Assembly: GCA_937910265.1 (NCBI GenBank)
Contig: CALEPD010000201.1
Coordinates: 1-10,604 of the forward strand
Origin: an uncultured Bacteroidales bacterium
Lineage (GTDB): Bacteria > Bacteroidota > Bacteroidia > Bacteroidales > P3
Direction of reading: 5' to 3'
DNA: 10,604 bases
Shown: positions 1 through 7,088 of the stretch, piece by piece
Layout of the letters: the number at the start of each line of letters is the position of its first letter
Numbering within the stretch: the stretch's first letter is position 1
The notes under the pieces: model-generated
Databases searched by the model: none
What the model was told of the DNA's origin: nothing
Seen by the model: only the letters and a program-made list of their open reading frames with translations
Program-made: the position numbers and the translations under genes

Positions 1-1669
1 GACGCTCGCGCTCGCTTTGGAGCATGCGTTTGACGGGGATGCCGGTCCATTTGGAGACCACTTCGGCGATTTGCTCGCTGTCGACCTCCTCGCCCACCAT
101 GGGCTGCTCGGCCTGCATCTGCTTGAGTTGCTGCTTGAGCTGGTCGACATGCTGTTCGGCCTCCTTGATGCGTCCGTAGCGCAGCTCGGCCACTTTGCCG
201 TAATCGCCTGCACGCTCGGCCTGCTCGGCTTCGAACTTGTAGTTTTCGATGTTCTGCACTTCGGCCTGGATTTCCTCGACCACCTTTTTCTCGTTCTGCC
301 AGCGGGCCTTAACTTGATTGCGCTGCTCGCTGAGAAGACCTATCTCGGACGCCAGGTGATGGAGTTTGTCTTGGTCGTTTTCACGTTTGATGGCCTCACG
401 TTCGATTTCGAGCTGACGGATGCGGCGCTCGAGTTCGTCGAGTTCTTCGGGAACCGAATCGATTTCCATGCGCAATTTGGCGGAGGCCTCGTCGATGAGG
501 TCGATGGCCTTGTCGGGGAGGAAACGGTTGCTGATGTATCGGTTGCTGAGTTCGGCGGCGGCGATGATGGCTTCGTCTTTGATGCGCACTTTGTGGTGTA
601 CCTCATAGCGTTCCTTGAGGCCACGCAAAATGGATATGGTGTCGGCCACGTCGGGCTCTTCGATGAGTACGCTTTGGAAGCGGCGTTCGAGGGCCTTGTC
701 TTTCTCGAAATATTTCTGATACTCGGCCAAGGTTGTGGCGCCGATGGCACGCAATTCGCCGCGCGCCAACGCCGGCTTGAGAATGTTGGCGGCATCCATG
801 GCCCCTTCGCCGGCGCCAGCCCCTACAAGGGTATGGATTTCGTCGATGAAGAGGATGATTTCGCCATCGGATTCTCCCACTTCGCGTATAACGCTTTTGA
901 GACGCTCCTCGAACTCGCCTTTGTATTTGGCGCCTGCTACCAAAGCCCCCATGTCGAGACTGAAGATGGTTTTGGACTTGAGGTTTTCGGGAACGTCACC
1001 ACCCACTATGCGGTGTGCCAACCCCTCGGCGATGGCAGTTTTGCCTACACCAGGCTCACCGATAAGGATGGGGTTGTTTTTGGTGCGTCGCGAAAGAATC
1101 TGCAACACACGTCTGATTTCATCATCGCGGCCGATAACGGGGTCGAGCTTGCCGGAGAGAGCCAACTGATTGAGGTTTTTGGCATATTTGCCCAAAGCGT
1201 TAAAGCTTTCTTCGGCAGTTTGGCTACCCACTTTGGAGCCTTTGCGCAAATCGGCGATGGCGGCTGTAACACCTTTCTCGCTGGCACCGCTTTTCTTCAA
1301 CATGTCGGCGGCAGCATCGCGGCCAGAGGTCAAAGCCAACAACAGATGTTCGACCGACACAAATTGGTCGCCCATGGCTGTGGCCTTCTGCGATGCCTTG
1401 AGCAATACCTGGTTGGCATCGTTGCTCAAATACTGGCTGCCACCCGAGACACGGGGCTGATTTTGCAGATAAGCATCAACCTGCTGTAGTAGATGCGGAA
1501 GGTTGACCTCCATCTTCTTCAAAAGATAGGGGGCAACATTCTCGTCTTCGCTCAAAATACCCTTGAGAAGGTGGACGGTGTCGATGGCTTGATGCTGATG
1601 GGCCTGAGCAACCTGCTGCGCCTTTTGAATCGACTCTTGTGCCTTGATGGTGAAATTGTTTAAATTCAT
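1..1669 (-). CDS. clpB: ATP-dependent chaperone ClpB (Hsp100 disaggregase), N-terminal 556 residues, 3' end outside window
   Basis: ClpB is a cytoplasmic hexameric AAA+ disaggregase that works with DnaK to pull proteins out of aggregates. Translating the minus strand from the ATG at 1667-1669 gives an uninterrupted frame of 556 residues that runs off the left edge. Domains in order: Clp N-domain (about 1-145); first AAA+ module with Walker A GEPGVGKT (204-211), Walker B IILFIDE (271-277) and the arginine-finger segment ALERRF (326-331); then the ClpB-type coiled-coil middle domain (about 400-525, rich in E, Q, K and R). The frame continues into the start of the second module (KWTGIPVKRML, 540-550). 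The long middle domain separates ClpB from ClpA and ClpC. Full ClpB is usually about 860 residues, so roughly 300 residues including the second ATPase site lie outside. The gene stands alone behind a 281-bp intergenic region. Identification is secure; the truncation is only the window edge. Confidence 0.97.
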   Translation of the reverse strand, partial: MNLNNFTIKAQESIQKAQQVAQAHQHQAIDTVHLLKGILSEDENVAPYLLKKMEVNLPHLLQQVDAYLQNQPRVSGGSQYLSNDANQVLLKASQKATAMGDQFVSVEHLLLALTSGRDAAADMLKKSGASEKGVTAAIADLRKGSKVGSQTAEESFNALGKYAKNLNQLALSGKLDPVIGRDDEIRRVLQILSRRTKNNPILIGEPGVGKTAIAEGLAHRIVGGDVPENLKSKTIFSLDMGALVAGAKYKGEFEERLKSVIREVGESDGEIILFIDEIHTLVGAGAGEGAMDAANILKPALARGELRAIGATTLAEYQKYFEKDKALERRFQSVLIEEPDVADTISILRGLKERYEVHHKVRIKDEAIIAAAELSNRYISNRFLPDKAIDLIDEASAKLRMEIDSVPEELDELERRIRQLEIEREAIKRENDQDKLHHLASEIGLLSEQRNQVKARWQNEKKVVEEIQAEVQNIENYKFEAEQAERAGDYGKVAELRYGRIKEAEQHVDQLKQQLKQMQAEQPMVGEEVDSEQIAEVVSKWTGIPVKRMLQSERER

Positions 1670-1728
1670 AATAATTTAATGATGGTTTTGTGGTTTGTTT
1701 TTCACTTGTATCTTAACATAAACAATAC

Positions 1729-1759
1729 CAAATACGAATATATGACATTTTGTCACAAA
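1729..1759 (-). promoter_or_regulatory. Candidate clpB promoter (Bacteroidota-type -33/-7)
   Basis: On the minus strand a TTTG (1759-1756) is followed after 19 bases by CGTATTTG (1736-1729), which matches the TTTG half of the Bacteroidota -7 consensus TAnnTTTG but not its TA. Transcription would start near 1722, giving a leader of about 50 bases. Spacing is right for the primary sigma factor of this phylum, but the -7 match is only partial, so this is a tentative call. A short inverted repeat (1743-1755) fills much of the spacer. Confidence 0.3.
1743..1755. repeat. Inverted repeat TGACA-N3-TGTCA upstream of clpB
   Basis: The plus strand reads TGACATTTTGTCA, two perfect 5-base arms around a TTT spacer. 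It sits 74-86 bases upstream of the clpB start codon, between the candidate -33 and -7 elements, which is where a repressor site would be expected. It is not the CIRCE element of HrcA (TTAGCACTC-N9-GAGTGCTAA), nor the CtsR direct repeat. In A/T-rich DNA a 5+5 repeat can arise by chance, so an operator role is inference. Confidence 0.35.
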
Positions 1760-1766
1760 AACGGCA

Positions 1767-1800
1767 CAATTGGATGTCATTTTTACACACCAATTGGATG
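1767..1800. repeat. Pair of 10-bp direct repeats (CAATTGGATG), 24-bp period
   Basis: CAATTGGATG occurs at 1767-1776 and again at 1791-1800, both exact, separated by 14 bases; the repeat contains the palindrome CAATTG. It lies upstream of the candidate clpB promoter (98-134 bases before the start codon). A period of 24 bases is a little over two helical turns, compatible with two sites for one regulator on nearly the same face of the DNA. The exact repetition is seen directly; function is unknown. Confidence 0.5.
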
Positions 1801-1884
1801 AACCTATGGCGTGTCGCTGGGGTTGACTGAATGCGGGTTGGGGGAAAAAGCCGGAAGGTTGGCATTAAAGTCGAACTACAATAT

Positions 1885-1912
1885 AAAACCCCGACGCTTG
1901 AAAGCATCGGGG
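1885..1912 (-). terminator. Rho-independent terminator of the porin gene
   Basis: Arms CCCCGACGCTT (1889-1899) and AAGCATCGGGG (1902-1912) pair over 10-11 bp, with one position that is G-U in one direction, around a small TGAA-type loop. On the minus strand the stem is followed by TTTTATATT. It lies 38 bp after the stop codon of the porin gene and closes the transporter-porin unit before clpB. No T-run follows on the plus side. Confidence 0.85.
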
Positions 1913-1950
1913 TAATGGTAGAATGAATTCAGTCGATTGGTATCGCCTTG

Positions 1951-3297
1951 TTAGAAATTGTACTTGACAAGGGCACACAAACGATGGTTCACAACGTTGT
2001 GTAAATTATAGACAGGAACTCCGTATTCGTTCAAATCGCCATATTGGGCAGCAGTGATTTCGTACTCGAGTCCAATGTTGAAGGCCTTTACATTGTACGA
2101 AATTGATGGGGCTACACGCCACACCCCACCCAAGCGGGTGAAATTGTTGCCACCCTTGAGGTAGATAAGATAACCACCATCGTAATTGTACAGTTTCTCG
2201 TCGGTTCCCAGATTCTGCATGTAACCGAAGAAGAGGTTAGCGCGATAGGTTTTACCATACGATAGGTTAAGATAGCTGATGGAGGCTTTGAGCGGAGCAT
2301 AGTTGAAAGAGCCGTCGACAGTGTTGTAGCCGGTAACGCCATAGCCGACCAATTGGTTGAGGTGGCTGGTGTTTTGAGCCAGCAAGGTGCGGAATTTGAC
2401 TGAGAACTTCGACCCGACGTACTGCATGTAGAGTGTGGGGGTTAAGGAGTGCACAGTTTCGTCGACCTTGCATACAACATTTTCCTGGTTGAGGGCATGG
2501 GTGCGCGGACGGATGGTTTGCGCATCGATACCGAACTGGGCATAGAAACCGTTGTTGCGGTAGTTGAGACCCAAAAAGATTTCGGGAACGATGGCATTGA
2601 GTGCATAGCTGGTGCTGTTGGTGGAGGTAAGATCGGTAGCACTTTTGGGGCCATTGTTCATATACTGATTCTGATAAAGCAGCGACGCAGTATATCCGAA
2701 ATTGCCATGATAACCGATATAGCGCAACTGAGGAGTGCGGCTATGGGGACGGAAAGGCGCGCCGGCGGCCATACCCAACACATCGGGCATGATGTCGCCT
2801 CCGAGTGGATGCCACGTCTGGCCCAACAACAACTCGCTGGTGTTGGTACGCTCGCTACCGTCGGCAGCTTTTACTGTGCGGGAATCGGAGAGCTTTACAA
2901 AAGCATGACGGATACGGAATACGGTGTTGGTTGTGCCAAATCCACCGAAGTCGGCCTCGATTCTACCGCTGCTCTGCATACCCATGAGCTCGGAACCCGA
3001 AAGGTTGAGTCCTATACGTGTGGTGATGGCCTGCAGCTGGATGTGAGCCACATCGTTGAGGTCGCAAGTATGGTCGCTGTTCCATTTCTCGTCGTATGGA
3101 ATCATGTTGTACTCGCCACCCACGGCAGTGTAAGTGCTACGGCTGTCGTAGTTCAGGTAATTGCGGATAAAACCGTAGGGTTTCACCGTTACGGACTTCT
3201 TTTTAGGAGTATCGTCCTTGGGTTTTGACGACGTCTCTTGCGCGGTTGCACCCCATGCAAGAGCCATCATCATTATCATTACAGAAAACTTGTTCAT
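1951..3297 (-). CDS. DcaP-like outer-membrane beta-barrel porin
   Basis: This 448-residue protein is predicted to form a channel in the outer membrane. It starts with a Sec signal peptide (MNKFSVMIMMMALAWGATAQ) with likely cleavage at ATA-Q near residue 19, followed by a short lysine-rich linker (about 21-38). The rest is alternating polar/aromatic beta-strand sequence ending in the C-terminal phenylalanine typical of barrels recognised by the BAM machinery. Stretches such as GRIEADFGG (111-119), RIRHAFVKL (128-136) and LLLGQTWHPL (156-165) resemble the DcaP porin family, first described as a dicarboxylate channel in Acinetobacter; this assignment is from memory of the family pattern. It begins 15 bp after the DASS transporter gene stops, so the two are almost certainly cotranscribed, which supports a role in bringing the same substrate across the outer membrane. 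The barrel call is firm; the substrate is inferred. Confidence 0.8.
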   Translation of the reverse strand: MNKFSVMIMMMALAWGATAQETSSKPKDDTPKKKSVTVKPYGFIRNYLNYDSRSTYTAVGGEYNMIPYDEKWNSDHTCDLNDVAHIQLQAITTRIGLNLSGSELMGMQSSGRIEADFGGFGTTNTVFRIRHAFVKLSDSRTVKAADGSERTNTSELLLGQTWHPLGGDIMPDVLGMAAGAPFRPHSRTPQLRYIGYHGNFGYTASLLYQNQYMNNGPKSATDLTSTNSTSYALNAIVPEIFLGLNYRNNGFYAQFGIDAQTIRPRTHALNQENVVCKVDETVHSLTPTLYMQYVGSKFSVKFRTLLAQNTSHLNQLVGYGVTGYNTVDGSFNYAPLKASISYLNLSYGKTYRANLFFGYMQNLGTDEKLYNYDGGYLIYLKGGNNFTRLGGVWRVAPSISYNVKAFNIGLEYEITAAQYGDLNEYGVPVYNLHNVVNHRLCALVKYNF

Positions 3298-3312
3298 AGT
3301 ATCAACGATTTC

Positions 3313-4743
3313 TTAGCAGAGCAAACCTGCCTTACCTGCAAAAATAAGAACAATGTAAGCTACCAACATGCCAACCAATCCTACAAAGATACCCACTTTT
3401 GCCATTTGTCCGGTAGTGAGGAAACCTTTGGCATAGGCGAGTGCGTTGGGAGGAGTGGAAATAGGCAACGACATGGCCAATGAAGCCGAGAGTGCGAGAC
3501 CCACGAGCAATGTGGGAACGCCACCAAAGGCGCCCAATTCGTTTTGCATGCCGGTGCCGACAGCTGCCAGGATGGGGATAAGCAAAGCGGCAGTGGCGCT
3601 GTTGCTCATGAAGGTTGACATAACGATGCAGAGCAATCCGCTACCGATAAGAACGAGCATTACCGGCCAGGTGTGGAACGGAATGGCTTCGACAAGGTGG
3701 GAAGCCAAACCTGTTTTGTCGAGGCCGACGCCCAAAGCGAATCCACCGGCAACAAGCCACAATACATCCCAGTCGATTTTAGACAAATCCTTCTTGTCGA
3801 AAATGCCTGTGATGGAGAAAACTGCCAACGGAATCAACGCAACGACATTTGCATTCAATCCAGTAACCTTTCCGGTAACCCAGAGAAGAATGGTGGAGAT
3901 GAAAGTAATGTAAACGACCCAAGCCTTGGGGCTCTTGTCGAACTCGCCTTCGATGTTGACTTCAAGTTGCAGGCCTTTGCGGAAGGGGAACACGCGGCAA
4001 AGGAACAACCATGAAAGGGCAAGAATAACCAAAACGATAGGAACCATCACCATCATCCATGAGCCGAAACCGACAGGTTCGGGCATCATGTCATTGAGAT
4101 ATTTGACAGCAACAGCATTGGGGGGAGTTCCGATGGGAGTACCGATACCGCCGACATTGGCAGCCACAGGGATGGACAGAGCCATACCAATACGGCCTTT
4201 ACCGTCGACAGGCATCTTGGCAAGCACAGGGGTAAGGATTGCCAGCATCATTGCAGCAGTGGCGGTGTTGCTCATAAACATCGAGAACAACGCGGTGATA
4301 AGGATGAAGCCCAACATTACCATGTGGGGTTTCTTGCCGAAAGGTTTCATAAGGAATTTGGCAAGAGCGGCATCGAATTTGTATTTGGAAGCCGTAATAG
4401 CCAATACGAAACCACCCATGAAAAGCATGATGGTGGGATCGGCGAAAGCCGCCATGATGGCCTTGTAGCTGATGGCGTTTTCGGGCACTACACCATCGGG
4501 ACGCATGAGGGCGAACATGCTGTCGCTTGTGGCGACAAGCATCAGCACCATGACCAAAACGGAGGTGGTCCAGATGGGAGCCGCCTCGCAGATCCACATG
4601 GCTGCGGCAAAGATAAAAATTGCAATGACACGTTTTTCGACGATGCTCAATCCGGGTATGCCGAAAGCATCAACCGGCAGGCACCAAACCACAAGCATCA
4701 AGACAACGGAAATAATCCATCCAATTGTTTTCTTCTTATTCAT
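3313..4743 (-). CDS. DASS (SLC13) family anion:sodium symporter, probable dicarboxylate transporter
   Basis: A 476-residue inner-membrane carrier of the divalent anion:sodium symporter family (relatives include VcINDY and the mammalian NaDC/NaCT proteins), expected to import C4-dicarboxylates such as succinate with sodium. It has the two inverted-repeat halves of the family: the SNT-type signature MSNTATAA (157-164) with GTPIGTPPNA (201-210) in the first, and MSNSATAA (379-386) with LPISTPPNA (426-434) in the second. These loops form the substrate and sodium sites. Many hydrophobic segments are visible, starting at 7-24 and 38-58. Length is normal for the family. The start is ATG at 4741-4743, 86 bp after argF stops with a hairpin between; the porin gene follows after 15 bp. 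Family is secure; the exact substrate (dicarboxylate, citrate, sulfate or other anion) cannot be read from sequence alone. Confidence 0.92.
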   Translation of the reverse strand: MNKKKTIGWIISVVLMLVVWCLPVDAFGIPGLSIVEKRVIAIFIFAAAMWICEAAPIWTTSVLVMVLMLVATSDSMFALMRPDGVVPENAISYKAIMAAFADPTIMLFMGGFVLAITASKYKFDAALAKFLMKPFGKKPHMVMLGFILITALFSMFMSNTATAAMMLAILTPVLAKMPVDGKGRIGMALSIPVAANVGGIGTPIGTPPNAVAVKYLNDMMPEPVGFGSWMMVMVPIVLVILALSWLFLCRVFPFRKGLQLEVNIEGEFDKSPKAWVVYITFISTILLWVTGKVTGLNANVVALIPLAVFSITGIFDKKDLSKIDWDVLWLVAGGFALGVGLDKTGLASHLVEAIPFHTWPVMLVLIGSGLLCIVMSTFMSNSATAALLIPILAAVGTGMQNELGAFGGVPTLLVGLALSASLAMSLPISTPPNALAYAKGFLTTGQMAKVGIFVGLVGMLVAYIVLIFAGKAGLLC

Positions 4744-4777
4744 GACAATTTACAATAATTGTTTCTTTTAAAAGATT

Positions 4778-4813
4778 TAAGGGTCTAAGGTATCTTTCGA
4801 CCTTAAACCCTTA
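4778..4813 (-). terminator. Long hairpin after argF, probable intrinsic terminator or attenuating/processing structure
   Basis: Arms at 4778-4791 (TAAGGGTCTAAGGT) and 4800-4813 (ACCTTAAACCCTTA) pair at 13 of 14 positions, the odd one being G-U on the minus strand, around an 8-base loop. On the minus strand the stem is followed by AATCTTTT, a weak U-tract offset by a few bases; on the plus strand it is followed by TTTT, so it could act in both directions. It lies 16 bp after the argF stop and 34 bp before the DASS transporter start, which leaves little room for an independent promoter, so partial read-through is plausible. Confidence 0.7.
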
Positions 4814-4829
4814 TTTTACTATATTGAGG

Positions 4830-5831
4830 TTAGTCTCCGAGTGTTGCAACCATTACTGCTTTAATTGTATGCATACGGTTTTCTGCCTCGTCGAAAACAA
4901 TCGATGCTGAGCTTTCGAATACATCCTCGGTAACTTCGATACCATCGAGACCAAATTGTTCGTGAACGTCGCGGCCAACTTGGGTTTCGAGATTGTGGTA
5001 GGCGGGCAAGCAATGCATGAATTTGCATTTGGGGTTGCCGGTGTTCTGCATCATCTGTGCGTTAACTTGGTACGGACGGAGCATGTCGATACGCTCTTTC
5101 CAAACCTCGGCGGGTTCGCCCATGGATACCCATACGTCGGTATAGATGAAATCACAACCTTTAACACCTGCTACGGAATCGTCGGTAACGGTAACGGTAG
5201 CGCCGGTTTCCTTGGCGATTTCCTGACATTTCTCAACCAACCAAGCTTCAGGCTGAAGAGCCTTGGGAGCGATGATGCGGACATCCATGCCCATTTTGGC
5301 ACCACCAACCATCAAGCTGTTGCCCATGTTGAAGCGAGCGTCGCCAACATAAGCGAAGGTAACTTGGCTGAGGGGTTTGTCGACGTGCTCCTGCATAGTG
5401 AGGAAGTCGGCGAGAATTTGTGTGGGGTGAGCCTCGTTGGTGAGACCGTTCCATACGGGAACGCCGGCATGTTTTGCCAATTCCTCAACGGTGGCTTGTT
5501 TGAAACCACGGTATTCGATACCATCGTACATACGGCCAAGTACGCGTGCAGTGTCGGCCATAGACTCTTTTACTCCGATCTGACTGCCTGAAGGGCCAAG
5601 ATAGGTAACGTGTGCACCCTGGTCGTAAGCGGCAACCTCGAAAGCGCAACGGGTACGGGTTGAAGTTTTCTCGAAAATGAGAGCGATGTTTTTGCCTTTC
5701 AATGTAGGTTGTTCGGTACCTGCATATTTTGCGCGTTTAAGGTCGCGAGCCAAATCAAGAAGATAGTTCAACTCCTTCGGGCTGAAGTCGAGAATCTTCA
5801 AAAAGTTACGATTTCTTAAATTGTAAGCCAT
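4830..5831 (-). CDS. argF: Ornithine carbamoyltransferase (argF/arcB type)
   Basis: A 333-residue cytoplasmic enzyme interconverting ornithine plus carbamoyl phosphate with citrulline plus phosphate. It carries the carbamoyl-phosphate loop STRTR (57-61), HPTQ (135-138), the ornithine-specificity loop DVWVSMG (232-238) and the catalytic HCLP motif (273-276). The SMG loop argues for true ornithine specificity rather than N-acetyl- or N-succinylornithine, the latter used for arginine synthesis in Bacteroides (established knowledge). Length is standard. It begins at ATG 5829-5831, 97 bp after the carbamate kinase gene on the same strand. That pairing suggests the catabolic direction, as ArcB: citrulline is split phosphorolytically and the carbamoyl phosphate passed to carbamate kinase. 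Sequence alone does not separate catabolic from anabolic forms, so the physiological direction is inferred from context. Putrescine carbamoyltransferase is less likely given the SMG loop. Confidence 0.95.
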   Translation of the reverse strand: MAYNLRNRNFLKILDFSPKELNYLLDLARDLKRAKYAGTEQPTLKGKNIALIFEKTSTRTRCAFEVAAYDQGAHVTYLGPSGSQIGVKESMADTARVLGRMYDGIEYRGFKQATVEELAKHAGVPVWNGLTNEAHPTQILADFLTMQEHVDKPLSQVTFAYVGDARFNMGNSLMVGGAKMGMDVRIIAPKALQPEAWLVEKCQEIAKETGATVTVTDDSVAGVKGCDFIYTDVWVSMGEPAEVWKERIDMLRPYQVNAQMMQNTGNPKCKFMHCLPAYHNLETQVGRDVHEQFGLDGIEVTEDVFESSASIVFDEAENRMHTIKAVMVATLGD

Positions 5832-5875
5832 AATTATTTATTTAATAAATGTTAGTTATTTTCTTTTATTGTATT

Positions 5876-5884
5876 GCAAAGTCA
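5876..5884 (-). promoter_or_regulatory. Possible -7 element upstream of argF
   Basis: The minus strand reads TGACTTTGC, one mismatch from the Bacteroidota -7 consensus TAnnTTTG. It lies 45-53 bases before the argF start, giving a leader of roughly 38 bases. No convincing TTTG is found at the -33 position. It may allow argF to be transcribed separately from arcC, but the two genes may equally share the arcC promoter. Confidence 0.3.
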
Positions 5885-5931
5885 TATCCCGCTGTCACCA
5901 ACCACACATCGTGTTGGATTCGGGTTGTAAA

Positions 5932-6867
5932 TTATTTTACGATACGTGTTCCACAAGCAGGATTGTCCAGCTGGCTAGCCTCGGTGATAACACACTCTTT
6001 TCCACCATTTTCAACAAACATGATGCCGGCACGCACCTTGGGAGCCATGCTGCCTTCGGCAAACTGACCTTCGGCAAGATACTGCTTGGCTTGCTCAACG
6101 GTTATAACGTCGAGTGCCTGCTCGTTTTCCTTGCGGAAATTGATGTACACCTTGGGAACGTCGGTGAGGATGTAGAATTCGTCGGCACCGATCTGCACTG
6201 CTGAAAGAGCGCAGGCGAGGTCTTTGTCGATGACTGCCTCACAACCTGAAACCTGACCATTTTCCTCAACCACGGGGATACCGCCACCTCCGACAGTTAC
6301 AACAATGTTGCCGGCTTGAGCCAATTGCTCAACAATCTTGATGTTGTTGATGCGAACGGGCTTGGGTGAGGCAACCACCTTACGCCAGCCGCGGCCTTTG
6401 GCATCTTCTTTGTAAACGGCGCCGGTGGATGCAGCCAATTCGTCGGCTTGCTCTTTGGTGTAATAGGGGCCTACGGGCTTGGTGGGATTGGTAAACATGG
6501 GGTCGTTCTTGTCGACTGCCACCTGAGTGACCAGTGTAACCACATCGCGTTGTATACCGTTGCGGGCCATAACATTGCGCAAACCCATTTCAATGAGGTA
6601 GGCAATGGAGCCTTGAGTTTCGGCCACACAGAAATCCATAGGCATGGCCTGGATATTGGCACGTTTGCCCTCTTCGTGTTGCAACATGACATTGCCCACC
6701 TGAGGACCGTTACCATGTCCGATAACTATATTGTAATCACGTTTCAAGAGATTGCACAAACAATTGCAGGTTTCATCTACATTGGATATTTGTTCCTGAT
6801 ATGTTCCTTTCTGACCACTGCGCAACAATGCATTGCCGCCAAAAGCGACCACAGCTAATTTCTTCAT
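5932..6867 (-). CDS. arcC: Carbamate kinase
   Basis: A 311-residue cytoplasmic kinase of the amino-acid kinase fold. Its catabolic reaction is carbamoyl phosphate plus ADP giving ATP plus carbamate, which decays to ammonia and CO2. Visible family motifs: FGGNAL (9-14) at the N-terminal phosphate-binding loop, GHGNGPQVG (50-58), VVASPKP (164-170), the glycine-rich GGGGIPV (193-199), AVIDKDLA (211-218), LTDV (234-237) and GSMAPKV (272-278). Length matches the usual ~310 residues and no part is missing. Start is ATG 6865-6867. Upstream lies a 221-bp gap with the M16 terminator and a good -7 element, so arcC probably opens a transcription unit with argF. With the carbamoyltransferase it forms the ATP-yielding end of arginine/citrulline fermentation; arginine deiminase is not in this window. 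Confidence 0.96.
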   Translation of the reverse strand: MKKLAVVAFGGNALLRSGQKGTYQEQISNVDETCNCLCNLLKRDYNIVIGHGNGPQVGNVMLQHEEGKRANIQAMPMDFCVAETQGSIAYLIEMGLRNVMARNGIQRDVVTLVTQVAVDKNDPMFTNPTKPVGPYYTKEQADELAASTGAVYKEDAKGRGWRKVVASPKPVRINNIKIVEQLAQAGNIVVTVGGGGIPVVEENGQVSGCEAVIDKDLACALSAVQIGADEFYILTDVPKVYINFRKENEQALDVITVEQAKQYLAEGQFAEGSMAPKVRAGIMFVENGGKECVITEASQLDNPACGTRIVK

Positions 6868-6926
6868 TATATTATATAATACTTATTCTTAATAATTTAC
6901 AACAATAATTATCTGTTATGAAAAAT

Positions 6927-6935
6927 GCAAATATA
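6927..6935 (-). promoter_or_regulatory. Probable arcC promoter, -7 element
   Basis: The minus strand reads TATATTTGC, a full match to the Bacteroidota -7 consensus TAnnTTTG. It sits 60-68 bases before the arcC start and well after the terminator of the preceding gene. Transcription would begin near 6920, giving an A/T-rich leader of about 53 bases. The region expected to hold the -33 element is T-rich but has no clean TTTG at the ideal distance. Confidence 0.55.
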
Positions 6936-7030
6936 CAAATAAAAAAGGATATGATAGAAAAAATTAACAATCCTATTATCAACAACAAAAGTGGATTCTT
7001 GACAAGGGTTCCGACACAGGTATCAGATAA

Positions 7031-7071
7031 GAAAAAAAGAGCCCTGTTGAATGACTGATTGCAACAGGGCT
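7031..7071 (-). terminator. Strong rho-independent terminator after the M16 gene
   Basis: Perfect 10-bp stem, AGCCCTGTTG (7040-7049) with CAACAGGGCT (7062-7071), around a 12-base loop. On the minus strand it is followed by CTTTTTTTC, a seven-T run (7032-7038). It lies 17 bp after the stop codon of the M16 gene and cleanly separates the TonB receptor-M16 unit from arcC. Confidence 0.92.
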
Positions 7072-7088
7072 GTTTTGTATATTGACGA

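Noticed and set aside
17..1489. 490-codon plus-strand open frame opposite clpB
   Set aside because: The minus strand over the same bases encodes a full ClpB N-domain, first AAA+ module and coiled coil without a break. The plus-strand translation is a low-complexity mix of L, F, G and A with no recognisable domain; it is a mirror of biased codon use in clpB.
1713..1907. Small minus-strand open frame between the porin gene and clpB
   Set aside because: It begins inside the porin terminator stem and runs through the clpB promoter region. Its composition looks non-coding.
1670..1950. CIRCE or CtsR heat-shock operator upstream of clpB
   Set aside because: I looked for TTAGCACTC-N9-GAGTGCTAA and for GGTCAAA direct repeats on both strands and found neither; only the short TGACA/TGTCA repeat and the CAATTGGATG pair are there.
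2449..3228. 259-codon plus-strand open frame opposite the porin
   Set aside because: The minus strand encodes a signal peptide plus a beta-barrel ending in phenylalanine with a matching terminator; the plus-strand product has no recognisable features.
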